From: Zygnema circumcarinatum
Lineage: Eukaryota > Streptophyta > Zygnematophyceae > Zygnematales > Zygnemataceae
Length of the DNA: 64,000 nt
Reading direction: 5' to 3'
Assembly (NCBI GenBank): GCA_037447605.1
Contig: CM074811.1
Location: 2,076,311 to 2,140,310, forward strand
Position numbers and translations under genes: made by a program. Numbering within the stretch: the first letter of the stretch is position 1; the number at the start of each line of letters is the position of its first letter. Below are positions 11,184 through 23,900 of the stretch, one piece after another. A model generated the notes under the pieces. The model did not search any database and was not told where the DNA came from. It saw only the letters and a list, made by a program, of their open reading frames with translations.

Positions 11184-13000
11184 AGAAACAGACGAGAACC
11201 TCTAAAGACTCAAGCCGTAGTTGTTTCGTTCTTCTGCCTCATTTCTAGTTCCTTCAAAATCATGGATTCAGCAACGCGTCGTAAATAATGATCAGGAAAG
11301 TTTGTGCAACCAAGGTCCATTCAGCGGTAGACATGTGCCACAACCATTTTGTGATTAACAAAAACGGATCTGAGCTCATCTTATTGCTGGTTTGCTGGTC
11401 AACACTGGTTTTGATTTTGTGCTTGATGCGATTCAGGGGGGGTCCTCCTTTTCGAGTTGGAAGGATCTTGTGAAAGGAGTGGACAGTGTGAAGGCGATTG
11501 TACTTGAAGCAAATGCACTGCTTGAAGACTCAAACGAGGGTGATCCTGCATCAGTCCTTGCTCTTTTGGCTCCGATTCTTCAATACACATCCCCGAAAGC
11601 GCCTCATTTCTTAATGGTTAAGGTCAGTACATCAATTTTCAACACAGCCAAGAAAAAGCCCTAGTATCTTCCAGAATGCTGAACTAGCAGCGAATTACTA
11701 GAACGTGAACGAACCTAATGAAAATACTGATTGTATTGGATGATACCTCAACAGTCTGCAAAGCAAAGCAGCGTACGCTGAACAACTTAAATGTGAGCGG
11801 TTCCCATTGATTGCCACGCTCTACAATCCATGATTCGTTGCGGCTAACCGCTAAAACGCAAAAGAAGCTGCCAACCTTGATTTCCCATCGCCTCTTTTTT
11901 GGTTCATTCATGTCGCTCTTTTCTTAAATTTGCAGGCCTCTGCTCTCCTCAGAATGGGGGACTTGGAGATGAGCATTTCAGTGCTAGAAGCAGCGTTGGA
12001 GCTCGCATCCTCCGATGCACTTTCAACCCCACTACCGGAACTTAACAGTTCTGTCTTTCGCCCCATCTCCAGCCAGGAGGTTAGTTTTCCAGCTGCTTTC
12101 TGTATGCTCAAGCATCTTTATATTGCACTTTTAGTATGGGAGGCGGCAGGAGTGATCGAAGTCCTATTTGTTAGTCTATACATTGTTGTTCACCCGCCCT
12201 TTCTCCTTTAACTTTTTTTTCTTTGTCTGTTTTTCTTATTGCTGCTTTGCAGGTTCTGAATGTCCTCGCCAGAACTCGGACTGCTTTGCGCCATAGGAGT
12301 CGAGGAAACGACCATTTTCGCAAGAAGAGCTATTCCATGGCTGTGAAGGCGTATGACAATGCTTTGGCAGCGGAGGAACGGTGTGCCTCTCTTCACTGTA
12401 GCCGCGCTACCGCCCTGGCTGCCATGCAAAGGTGGGTGCTCAATGCTCCCTTACACCCACTCACACTGACGGGAAACCTGGAAGGTAGAGAAGTGAACAG
12501 AACGTGACACTACTTGAGAGAACGGAGAGTGAGAGAGTGAAGGAACGCAAAAAAAAAGTATTCAAAGGGGCAGATCACTGTGTGACTACATCCCACCCTG
12601 TACCCCGGGGGGGCCACCAGACCTTAGCCAGCCCATTGAGTACACACAAGGAAGTTGGATGCATAAAAGTGGAAAAGTATATCTGCAGCAGTTTTTACCA
12701 CCATCCGCCCCCCTCACTCCCGCCACTTCCCCCTCTCTCTCTCTCCCCTCCACTCTCTCCCTCCCTCTCTCACTCCCTCTCCAAGTGTGCAGGCATGAGG
12801 AGGCCTTGGCTGCCTGCAAACGAGCCCTTGAGCTTTTCAATGGCCACGCAAAAGCAAGGAGGCGGCAAGCAGAGTCCCTCGCAGCCCTGGGCCGGCACAC
12901 AGAGGCAGCAGCAGAGTTCCAAAAACTTCTGATCAGTTTTCCGGAGGACAGAAAACTGTTGGAGCTTGCAGAGCGCCAGCAAAAGCTGGCGGCTTCATGA
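8338..13000 (+). CDS. UBC6/UBE2J-type ubiquitin-conjugating enzyme fused to a C-terminal TPR domain
   Basis: Ten exons in phase: 8338-8421, 8661-8868, 9342-9360 (19 nt), 9731-9809, 10200-10638, 10765-11051, 11437-11622, 11936-12079, 12253-12431 and 12793-13000. They total 1833 nt, 610 aa. Residues 1-130 are an E2 fold of the UBC32-34/UBE2J class: ILEWHFLIEGPAGTPYEGG, the active-site cysteine Cys89 in RLCLSMSDFHP, then TWNPMW. The VEEKRQIA segment and an acidic, low-complexity linker follow at about 131-290. From about 300 to 610 there are helical repeats, ending in clear TPRs (RGNDHFRKKSYSMAVKAYDN, HEEALAACKRALELF, GRHTEAAAEFQKLL). Relatives normally end in an ER tail anchor; none is seen. 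Reading on past 10638 gives an alternative stop at 10683-10685 and a short E2 without TPRs. The TPR exons have no in-frame ATG of their own upstream (TAG at 10746), which supports the fusion. Confidence 0.8.
9815..10170. repeat. interstitial telomere-like tract (CCCTAAA/CCTGAAA variants) in an intron
   Basis: The intron before the exon at 10200 is filled with degenerate AACCCTAAA and AACCCTGAAA words. The C-rich strand is on plus. Copies are too diverged to be a telomere end. Confidence 0.85.
10785..10823 (+). repeat. coding ACAAGC microsatellite (Ser-Thr/Ser-Ile run)
   Basis: About six tandem copies of a 6-bp unit (AGCACA, drifting to AGCATA) lie in frame inside the E2-TPR gene. They encode a Ser-Thr then Ser-Ile dipeptide run at the junction between the acidic linker and the TPR part, so linker length probably varies between strains. 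Confidence 0.85.
11119..11182. repeat. poly-G tract containing a 10-base N gap
   Basis: A G homopolymer surrounds N at 11136-11145, inside the intron at 11052-11436 of the E2-TPR gene. The true length is unknown. It is an assembly or sequencing limit and does not touch an exon. Confidence 0.95.
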
Positions 13001-13573
13001 AGCCATGGCCGTGGTCCAACAGTTCCTCCTTTTTTTGTTTTTTTGATTTTGTAACAAATTCCTGAGATAATCGTGAGGATAATTTCCTGGTTAGGGATTA
13101 TCGCTCGTCAGCCAAGCTTTTCTCTTGAATATTGATTTTCCTCACCTCTTTGGAATGGCAGAACACCATGCATGAGTGCGTGAATACATGCATGAATGGA
13201 AGGAATAATTCATGTGTTATTCCTTACAATGTGGTTTTTAACCTACAGGGCTGACAGCTTTTCGAACAGATATCTGTTCTCAATCGACCTACCCAATCAT
13301 CAGTCCCTGTGATGATCAAGTTCAACTGTCCAGTCAAGTTCATACAAGGAGCCAATCACATGCTGCGGAGAGCCTCAGATGTGGAAACGCACCTCCTATC
13401 AAATCAAAAGGAAAGCAGTGAACAGGACTAACCTGTTGCTTGCTTACAAACCTAAACCTAAGTTTAACACGAACCCTGACCTAATCGTCACCCTAATCGC
13501 GAGACTCTCACTCTAACCCTAGTCCTGCCCAAGGAACCACCAATTCCTGCCTCAAAAGTCCCTTGAAGAGCCC
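13001..13573. other. convergent intergenic region
   Basis: The 3' flanks of the plus-strand E2-TPR gene and the minus-strand unidentified gene meet here. A few CCTAA-type words occur around 13450-13525. No gene is seen. Confidence 0.45.
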
Positions 13574-16500
13574 TCATCGAAAGGTATAACCCTCCCTTCC
13601 GCGCTGCACTTCCTCCCTGAAGGCAAGAAGCTCCTTCACTGCACTTTCCACATCCTCTGCAGTCGTGGGCCCTGCCCTCAACCCAGACCTGCCCATGTCG
13701 TCCTCTGAGCCCCTTCCTCGTGTCGTTGCGGCTTCACTGGACCCGTTCGCCTGCCTCTCTGTGCATGTATTTTCCACTGTTTCTTGTGCAGTGTTCACAC
13801 CAGATGCACTTGAAAGCCAGAAGGGCTCCCCAATAGAAGGCCGGTTCCTATTCTTCCACAGTAACGCCCCTGGGCTGTTGCTAAACAGAATGGCACCGAC
13901 TTGCAAGATTGATGGGTTGAGGGTCCGAAAAGGCAGCACAGGATCAGGGTCTAGAACTGCTTTCTGCAGACACTCCCAAATAGCACACAAGGAATGAATC
14001 ACAAGCTGCGTAAAGGTGTGTTACCGCAAGGTGAAAAAGAAGGAAGAAGGCACTTACTTCATTTCTCGAGCCAAACCGGAGATCACGAGAAGGAAGCCTC
14101 TCCGCTTCAGCATTTTGTTGAGAAGCAGGTGACTCTGCTGAGTCAGTCTGACCCCCCTGGGGCATGAGATCTTGAAGCTCCCTTAAAACTCCTCTTAATG
14201 GAGGCTGCAGCACCTCTCCCATACCCCAAAGACATACAATAGTCAAGTTAGTTCTTGCAATTCCTGAAGTTATAATCATTTCAACTGAAGACAGGCCTCC
14301 CTGCAGACATAACAGGATAACGCGACCCTCTCTATTGACGCGGTGAATAAAGGCTAGCCTGGAAATTAATTCACGTAGGACCTCCATGCGAAAAACGAAC
14401 TTACAGCTGCGATTTTTTTTGGAGATTCTTTCGCTTCCTCCTCCTCAGAACCCACTCCACTGCCCTCTCTTTTCCAGCCACCCGACCCATCAGCCCTGAC
14501 ATTCCCCTCTCCAACTTTAGCCGAATGACCCCTTTTTTTCAGTTTTCGCATTCTGTCAAGCTCTTTCTTTGTAATGTCCCGTCCATATCGACGAATTCTC
14601 TGTTCTCGCCTCCGCCGACCTTCACAGACAACACAGCCACAATCATCGCGGTGGCTTGTAGTCCTGCCAGTGAAAAGTCAGGACGGGTCAAAGCGAGTCA
14701 GAATGGTAAATGATCTCCTTACATTCCAACTACATTTGGTAGTCACACGGAATACAAACAGGCAATATCATGAAAGTACACGATAAACGAGAGGAATGAA
14801 ATTTACCCGGTCAATCGAGCCTTTCTTGGACTCGCTTCTGCAAGCCATCCGTCCCCACACTGGTCAACAACAGTATGCAAAATTTTTAGGAATCTCCCTA
14901 ACAAAAGCACACAGTGTCACCTAAACGACACATGTCGTGGTATATCACTTAGAACATAGCTCAAAGGAATTTTCTCTAACGAGCTTGTACCTTGCAGATT
15001 TCCTTCCAATGAAATGATTAGACTCCACTACTTGAATGTATATTTGGTCTATGTAAATCAGCTGAAATTTAAGTTACTTATGAATTTCTAAGAGTGCAGA
15101 AATACCATTTGATAAGTGTTCGACAGTGGAAAGCACAGTCTTTGTGACGAGTGCATCATCTGCAATCTTTCTCTTCTTCCTTCCTTCAGGCTCCTCCTTT
15201 ATCTGGCGATCTCTTTCCTCGTCTTTTTCGAAAACACCTTTTATCAAACCTTTTTTCAACTTATTCATGTGCACAAGTTCCTTGACTTCCTGCTTTTCTT
15301 TGCTCTGTTTTTCCTCTTCTTGCTCATTCTCCTCTTCTTCTTCATCGTCATCGCCATCTTCCTCTTCTTCCTTGTTGTCATCTTCCTCATCGTCCTTCTC
15401 GTTGTCTCTTTCGTCCTCCTCACCGTCAGCTCCCTTATCATCCTCCTCGTCATCATCTTCACCCTCCCTACTTTCTTCATCCTCTTTCTCCCCCTTGTCT
15501 GCTCCATCCTCTTCCTGGAGGTCTGCCTCTTCTTCCTCGTCTTCATCTACCACGTCTTCCTCAGCTCCTTTGACTTCCTCAATTGGTACTGCAGGTTCCC
15601 TGAATTCCCGTTGAAACAATGGCTGCTTCGCAACACTCACCTCTTTAGCATCTCTCCTCAATACATATGTTCCTGTCTGCACCTTCAATCGGTCTCCCTC
15701 ATGAAACTCCTTATTGGCCTCATCCATCCTCCTAGCTAAAAAGCAGCTAGCACCTGAAAAATCTCTCTTGTGTAAATGTCTATCTCCTGCTCGCCTGTGC
15801 TTTCCATGTAGCTTCACACCTTCCGCAGTTGCCATTACACCTTCACACGCTCCGTGGTCTGCATTCCATTCCAGGAAAGAAATCCTATACGACCCTGTCA
15901 TGATTTGACAGCCATCAAGTTTGAACCACACTATGAGCGGATAATATGCAGTGCTTCAATAAGTGTGCTTTCCTTACCTGAAAAATAAACATCCGCTTCT
16001 CACTGTGTTTGCGTTGCATGCATTCAAGCTGAGCAGCAAATTATACTGCTGCTATAGGCAATCCGTCTGTAATAGTGAAATTAGCTGGCATATTATCAGA
16101 CCATTAAGATCCGCATCCACTAAAACCATTACTCAACAATGAAACCACCTCGCCATTTTGCTCACATTTACATTAAGCTCACCTTTTCCGGTGCAAGATA
16201 GCTTGAAACTTGACCCCACTAACACCTGCTGAAGCTTGGCATTGGTAGCCTTATGTGTGTCCTCTACCTCCTCGTCTCTGCAGATGGGGAGAAGGCTTGG
16301 TAAGCTATAAAGCAGATCCAAAGAGTCCTGCAAGAAAGAGACACCCAGGCCGCGTTCACGACACCTACTGCTTGCAAACAAGCAAACAAGCATTCAAAAT
16401 ACGTACAGAGGAAGAGCATAGAACTTTCTAATCCCTGGTAGACTAAACTGGGCGGTGTGTGAGCAAATGGCATTTCAAGCCCCTCAGAAGCACACTATCT

Positions 16501-18673
16501 GATGAGCTATCAGCATACAAGACGGCATGGCTGTGTAGGAACATCCATGGGCTAGAGAGAGAGAGAGAGGGAGAACACGTACGAACGAATACTAGACACA
16601 TCAGCTACATTCAAAATCCGACAATTAATTGCCAGATCAGCCAGATTGTCGAGGACTCAATAATTGACTACCTGTCCTCATCCCTTAAAGAATCAATGGG
16701 AAATTGAACCCAAGATAGCACTACCCTGAGTGGCACACTGAAAAACAACAGAAGACATTTTTTATGATCGCATCCTCCACATGGAATGCCATTGCAATGA
16801 ATAAATCACAGAGATATGTCTAAGTCAAGGGCATCAAGCAGTAGTTTCTGACCTGCACACAAACCTGCAAAGGTTGCCTTCTGAAGATATCTCTTCCCGG
16901 CTTCTTGCTTTCCGTCGTCATGTGAATGTAAGCTAGAGATGAGCATTTCCTTGTTCTGAACTGCAGCCCCACCTCATTTTCTTCACTCGTTGAAAGTTCG
17001 ATCCGATTCAACCGCCTATCAGAACCTCTCCAAAGCCTTCTTGACGATGGATTCAAGCTTGCCGTTGCAGTTTCCCTACTTGACAAGAAAGGGCCAGCTT
17101 GTGACTTCATAGTCTTGATAAGAGGGCCCTCTCCATCCATCAAAATCATTCGACTGCTGTCCCAAATTTCTATTTTCTCGTGTCCCAAGCAAAATGTGCA
17201 CCTTTTAAGCTCAAGCACTGAATGTCCAGTCTCCTTCTCGTCAGCCCATAAACTGAAGGGCATCCATCGACCCGATTCCTTCCGATCAAACTCCTCGTCA
17301 GATGGTTTCCCTTCATTTCTCAACTTTCTAACATGTTCCCTCCGTTTGGCTCTTCCCTTCAAGCCTGCTTCTTGCCCACTACAAGACTTTTCGACCTGGG
17401 CCTCCATCCTCCTCTTCATTCCCACTCCTTGCCTTATGCACTGCTTCTTGCGGCAACTCCATCCCGCTTTGCACTTTACAGATGCGGTTTCCTGTCTCTC
17501 TGAGAAACAGGAAACGTTCAACCCACCGAAATAAAGCATCGTCAGCAGAATGGAAGAGAAATAGAAAGGAGAATGGACAGAAAGGATTGATGTAAAACGC
17601 GGGAAAATGCAGTGGATGAAGAAAGAAGGAGAGAGCTGGTGGAGGAAACGACAGGCAAGAACCTGACGGATTTGATGACGAAAACTTAGACAGAAAGAAA
17701 GTAGAAAATAATGAGCTTGATAGGAGCAACAGGAAGAAGGGCAACACATACATCACATAATTACCACCATTCAAACCTGGGATGATGTTGACGATTCAAA
17801 CAAATCAATAGAAGCATGAAACGGATTCAGTTGGCTGTTGCCCTCAATAAAGATGAGGTTTTTTGCAACTTAGCGTGCAAAACAAAGGCAAAGATCTATA
17901 GCTTCTGATGTTTATGCTTCACTCAATACCAAAATTCAGCATTGGTTGTCGAATACTGTTAGAACTCGTAGGTAAGGAGTTATTTACATCAACAAAGTAT
18001 TGCGGTCAGGCAAGTTAAACTCTTTAAATGATTCCATCTACCAGTCATCACGAGGACACCTTGACATAAAAAAAAACTTGAAGCACAGATTACCTCATTG
18101 CACCAAGTTTTCCTTTGAATGCCAAAATCAAGTTTCAAACGAGGGCTACATTTCGAAAAGGAAAGGAGAAAAGTGCTATTCAGCAGCAAATGCCCTTAAC
18201 GAAAAAAACTCTTACATAGCGACCACTTAGAATAGCGATAAAACCAAACGCCATGCCTGCCGTAGGATAGGCTAATCAACCAGTTTCTTCAATGTCTACC
18301 ACATCCAAGCGAGTACCGAACAATCCATTTCATTCGTAAGGCCGGTTTGGTTTGGAAACTACATATCCATTGATCAGAATTGAAAAGGCAAAAAAAGCTG
18401 GCACGACAACCATGCTTCAATAGCTCGTGGCATAAACATTCAAAATCGCCAGCTTACAACGCTCATGCTGAAGGAAACTGTCTAGAAGCCTGAATTGTGT
18501 TTTCCACTTTCATCACTCAGTAAACTGCCGCTTATCATGATATGCAACACACTCCGTGCCTTCAAACGCACGAGTAGATTCAGTAAGCGAGGTAGAATAC
18601 TTCGCGCTACCCCTTGAAACTCACCTGCACCTAACGTACGTTTCTGCATGCTCATCCTCCTCTCCAGCGCCAT
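13574..18673 (-). CDS. unidentified 844-aa protein with a long acidic tract and a Cys/basic motif
   Basis: I do not recognise this gene. Eight minus-strand exons join in phase: 18673-18625, 17499-16853, 16327-16183, 15930-15106, 14837-14807, 14663-14405, 14204-14058 and 14005-13574, totalling 2535 nt. Exon 2 is basic and Cys-containing (GWSCRKKQC, later RCTFCLGHEKIEIWD). Exons 3-4 encode VGSSFKLSCTGK then VWFKLDGCQI and SYRISFLEW. Residues about 408-500 are almost only Asp, Glu and Lys, then a KGLIKGVFEKDEERDRQIK helix. Next come HRDDCGCVVCEGRRRRE, probably a small metal-binding or nuclear-localisation motif, and a C-terminal segment with LPFRTLNPSILQVGAILFSN. Acidic plus basic content suggests a nuclear protein; this is inference. 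Exon 2 could also end at 16865, which keeps the phase. It is head-to-head with the E(z) gene. Confidence 0.65.
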
Positions 18674-19126
18674 CAATACAACAACTTCGACACTTCAAAC
18701 GATCTGCAAAAAAATAAACATTACTTCACATGCCGCAGCGCAGATCTTGGCGCTCCACGAGGAATCAGAAATCTCCATAGGTAAAGATGAGAACAATGCA
18801 GAACATTTGATCAAAGATGTAGAGGCCATGACATGTGGCTTGAAGTACAACTGGTAGGAGGAGGCCACACTCGGATATGGCTTGAGACCTGGGAGCAAAG
18901 CCACTAACGGCCAGAGATTTTTTTTCCTCATGTCTCGGTCAGCCCGTTCCCAGGAAAAAAAACTTCTGACCAATCGAAAGCGTTCGTCACGTGAAATTTG
19001 AAACAGAACAAAGTTCAAATCTTTTCAATTTGCTGAAAACGGGCAGAATAAAAACTTTTTTTTTAAGTGCCAGGGGGAACAGGGAGCTGGGTGACCCTCT
19101 CCCCCTCTCTCCCTGTCTTGGCAGCC
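18674..19126. promoter_or_regulatory. divergent promoter region between the unidentified gene and E(z)
   Basis: About 450 bp separate the two start codons, so the promoters probably overlap. I see no certain TATA box or defined site. A CT-rich stretch lies at 19096-19117, just upstream of the first E(z) ATG. Confidence 0.5.
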
Positions 19127-20955
19127 ATGGCTGCCCTTGTGGCCTGCGCCTCCATAGTTAAGAATGCGGCAGATGAGGAGCTCTCTGCTCCTGTAACCTT
19201 GGCCATGGCTGCGGAAAAGGAAGGTCCGTCTCCCTTGGCCCTTTCATCGGATGACAGCCGCATGAAGGGTCGCCAGGGCAGTGGGTCCAGTCAGGGAGGG
19301 CGCCGGCAAAGCAGCAGCAAGGTGATTGAAGAGAATTATGCCTGGTTTTGACGTATTGCTATTCATTTCGAGCAACATATTAATGGTGTTCAAGAACGTG
19401 GGAGATGGGAGTTGCATTTAAGGAGCGAGATGACGCTGAGCAGCTGCATGCATTGTTGGTCGTGGTTTTCCTTCAAGTTTTAGGTTTTACGAGTCATTCT
19501 GTATTTTTAAATTTTATTTGGGAAGCAGACCAATATTTCACAAATTTTACACGCGAAGATTGGTTCACTGGCATACATGAGATGAGCGGGCAATGCCATG
19601 TTCTCGTTCAGTTCATCAAAGTGTCCTCTCGAGAGCAAAATGACCATTCTGCAGTTTACATGGTCAGAATGCATTTCCCTCAAAGCTTTGTTTTTTTGAG
19701 AAATTTGAACAATAAAATGATGGTTGAAAAGATAGGCGCTTGATTTCTGCCTTCATTTCGCATGCCCCTAGACCGGAATTCCTGCATAATGCTTGAACGA
19801 GCTATCACGCACAAAGCAATTTCTGTATATAACTTCTGTCGCTTACACAATATTCAATCTTGCTCGCAAGACTAAATAATTCCTAGTTTCTATTTCCTAT
19901 TTAATAATCCTAATTCTTAGGCTTGTTGAAGGTTTCACTAAGAAACTGCATTCTAATGGTCAAAATCACACTCTCAGTATTTGACCAGCCAGCGTTGGTC
20001 GCAGACAATCCTTGGAAGGAAAAATTCATGGGATATTTGTGCCTATTGCACCTAATGTATCACCAATATCTGATAATATGCCGTAGTTGAAACTCCATTC
20101 ATCACTCTTCAGCTATGTTCGTTTTAAATCTTCAAGTCTCCTCTCGAGGAGGAGTCCACCGAAGAGACAGTCAGTCGTTTTTGTTAGTAGAGAAGTATCT
20201 TCTGAAGACAAATACCATAGAGAAGTTTGGCCTCTATCAGTCTTTTGAGTCCAAATATTTTTTTCTGGTCAAGCTTGGGCTGTGACCGTGTATCCAGAAC
20301 CTGCTATGGATTGAATTTTCTTCTCAAGTTCTGAGAGTATGGGCTTCCTAATTCAGTGGCTTCATTCTGCTGACTGCGATTTAGATCAACGCTACGAACA
20401 AGAGATACAGTGCAGGTTTCTGGAATGGTTATGAAGTTGAAGGTTCAAGGCCAAGTTGCCAGGAATGTCTTATATGGCGTATGTGCCTATTTCCTTTGTT
20501 GAGTTTGACTTTCTTCCATTCTGGCGACCGTGCACGTCAAAGGATTCCCTTTTTTTTTTAAACTGGGCTCTCCGTTGACAGTCGCTCCATAATGTCATCC
20601 ATTTGTAAGGAGATTGCCGGAACTTCTCACTGTCTTGACCCACGCTCTTAACTTGAGTCTCTTTCTTGTGGCATTCAGGGCGGGGACGATGGTGGACATC
20701 AAGTAAAGCCCTCAGCTGCCTCTGTAAGCAGGACTATCACAAAGCTGAAGAAGGTGGTGCAACAAGAACACAATGCGTACGTTCAGGTGCACTCCTTTTC
20801 TCATTGTTTCGACTTTCTAGTCGAGACAAACTTTATTTTGGTCAATAGAAAGGCGTAGCATGGCGATTGTGAAGTTGTACGAGGGATGCATGTGAACTTT
20901 TGACTTGAGTGGGTCGACTGTGTGGTATGCATCGTGTTGCAAATTCTTTCTCTTC

Positions 20956-20994
<39 letters not shown>

Positions 20995-23900
20995 TCCTCT
21001 TCTCTTTTAAGTATATGAAGCATCAGCAGGAAGGATGAGTCCTAGCTTGCTGGATACGGAACTCTGGACCGTGGAGGTCATGCTTTGAAATGTAGGAAGA
21101 TAATAATTTTACTACCCTTTCATGTTGAACCGGAATTAATTCTTTCCAGTTGCACTGTTTCTTGTAGATGAACAGTTGTCAGTTGCCATTTTCTATTCTT
21201 GCTAAGGAATGATGTCATTTCTCATTTTCCCCAAAGACTTTTGCTGATCAATGCCGAGTCTGAACGTTTGGTAGACACCCCCTCCCGCTTCCCCACCCAG
21301 CAGCAAGATTTAGACTTTCTTTCCGGTTAATTTCTTGTTTTGTAAGCTAAGTCTTTTGAAAGCTTCTGTAGTCCTTCAAGAATCTTTGACACTGTTGCTT
21401 GGGAGATTTTGACAGGCAGAGCTGGAGAAAAACCGTTTGTTTCGAGAGAAGATAAAGGAGAAGATGCTTGCAGCAATTTCCAGCAATGCTTCCGAGGATT
21501 TGGCATTCACAGAGCCACCCATTGAGGCTCCGCAGAAAACATCTGACGGTCAGGGCAAGGAGAAGAGCCGCATATGGACGATGATGCCGGCCGTCCGATT
21601 GGTCCCCAAATATACAACTTGGAATCACATAAGCAGGTGAGGTTGGAAAGCTGTTCAGCACTGGAAATGAATTTGGGAGAGCCCAGTGTGAGAGATTGCG
21701 AAAGAACCGTTCAAAGTTGAACTTTGATTTGACTGTTGACAACAAGTTATTGATGGCCGGCCTCCAATGAAGTTGATATAAGTCCATGAATCGGAGCGAT
21801 TCTTGTGAGGGGTCGATGTAAGTTGCCTTGTACTAAAAACAGTGTGAAGCTGACCAAACCTAGATGGGAGGGGAGGTGGATTTAGGAATCAACGGATGAC
21901 GGAAGATCAATCGATTGTTGGGAGAAGGAGAATCTACTACGATGCCGAGAAGGATGAGACAACTGTCTGCAGTGAGTCAGATGAAGAGTTCGAAGCAGAA
22001 GAGTACAGACATGACTTCAAGATGGAGGACGATCGGATAATTATGTAAGCATTTGTTCCTTAGTCTGGATTTGCCCCATGGAACAAGTAGCTAGCCAATG
22101 CTTGGTTGGAGTGTCAAAAACATGACTGAATGGTCACGTGATCTCTTTTGTTTTGTTTGTTTTTCTTGTCGGTTTTGTTGAAAAAACTCTGCTTGAAACC
22201 GCTGGAGAGACTTGTGGAAAATGGATGACAGGGGTACGGTCCGTGAGCATGGACTGAGCACACCGGTGCTGACTGAGCTTGCAAATATATTTAAGCTGCC
22301 CCCTACAGAAATTGAGGTGCGTGTTTGTGGGGAAAGAAATGCCTCAATGTGAAGGAAGCTAATGGAAGCTAGCACTTTATGTGTAATCAGAGGCTTTGGC
22401 GGACTGCTTTATCTCTTATAATTTTCCTAATCAGCTACTTCGATTGTAAGGTGTGCAGAAGAGATGTCTCGAGTTAACATCGAAGAAAGTATTGCTGGAG
22501 GTGGAAAACTCAGCGGAGAAGGATAAACATAGTGTTGTTCAGAGCAGCAGTCAATTGCAAGTCAATATAAGAGCTACACGAACTGCTTCACACTCCTCTC
22601 CCATCAAGGACATAGAGGCAGAGGATGGGGGCTTGCAAGTTGGTACAAAGGCTCCAACTTCAGTAGAAAACACCCTTGTATGTGAGCGTAAGTCAGTCAG
22701 GAAAACATCCCTTTCACAGTCAGGAGCAATGGAAAGCTCGAGTGAATTGAAAGGAGACCCAATATTGACTGTTGAGGTAGAAGGATATGGTGGAAGGGAC
22801 ATAAGTGCAGAGCATGAGGGCAAGCAAAGCAGAGGACAAGCTCTGAGCAATGGCTTAGAAGGTGATAAGAGTGCACAAGTGAACAAGGGGCACGAAAAGG
22901 AGAAAGAGACAGTGCCTACAGCGGTGACAGAAAAGGTGAAGCGAGTGGAGACTGACAAGCTTCCAGAAGATTTGGAGACTTTTATGGATACTTCTGACAA
23001 TTTGTTTTGTCGCCGCTGTCTGGTAATTAAAACCGCCCTCGGGCTCACCTTGCATCGGCTCGTTTGCCTTTTGAATCACCGTAGTGTTCATGTTGAAAGG
23101 TCAATGAATTCACCTTCATGTGACGTATCATACAGCAGACTAGCAGTGCGAAGAGACCATGATTGCTTATGCCAGTCTTATCCAGGGCTCTTTCAGCCCC
23201 ATAAGGTAACATGTGACATGCCACATTTGGCTCTTCTGCGAGTTGAAATGTACACAGCAGGTAATTGTGAGCGTTTTCATTTTTGTTTTCTTTCTCTTGT
23301 GGTTATTCAAAAGCGAACGGTGCCAAAATGATTAATACATCCTGAGTCCATTCTAGTATGGGGGCTGTAATGCAGGTCTTCGACTGCCGCTTACATGGGG
23401 CTATCCAGACACCCGAGCCGGTAAATGGGTCACATTCTCGCAAGCTTTAACAGTCTGGAAGTGTCCAGTATATCATTCTGAGATGATTTAATTGTTCGAA
23501 TTCTTGCTGCAGCATGAGAGACAACCCCAAGTCAATCTTCCGTCCGATGGTCGACCTTGCGGACCGGACTGCCACCTACAGGTAATGCTAACAGCAAGAT
23601 GAATTCAGTACCTTTGCTAGCATGGGAATCTGTTTACTTGGTTATGAGCTGATTTTCAGATGGTTTACTTTCCATGCTCCCCACATCTTATTGAAGGTTA
23701 AACAGAAAGAAGACCTTGTTGAGTAGGTTGTAATGTCATACCACCAAGAATGATGATGGCCTTCCATTCCTTCCAAAGTGGTCCTGGCTAGACATGGCTG
23801 TTGTACTTCCCTGTTTTTCTTCTCCTCAACTTTCAAAGCATATCATACTTGTCATAGCTACCTTTTCCTTGCGTGAACGCATTCTGAAACTCTTTTGGAT

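Noticed and set aside
15116-15739. 207-aa plus-strand ORF, Leu/Phe/Ser-rich, looking like a membrane protein
   Set aside because: It is the antisense of the Asp/Glu tract of the minus-strand gene, whose exons join in phase.
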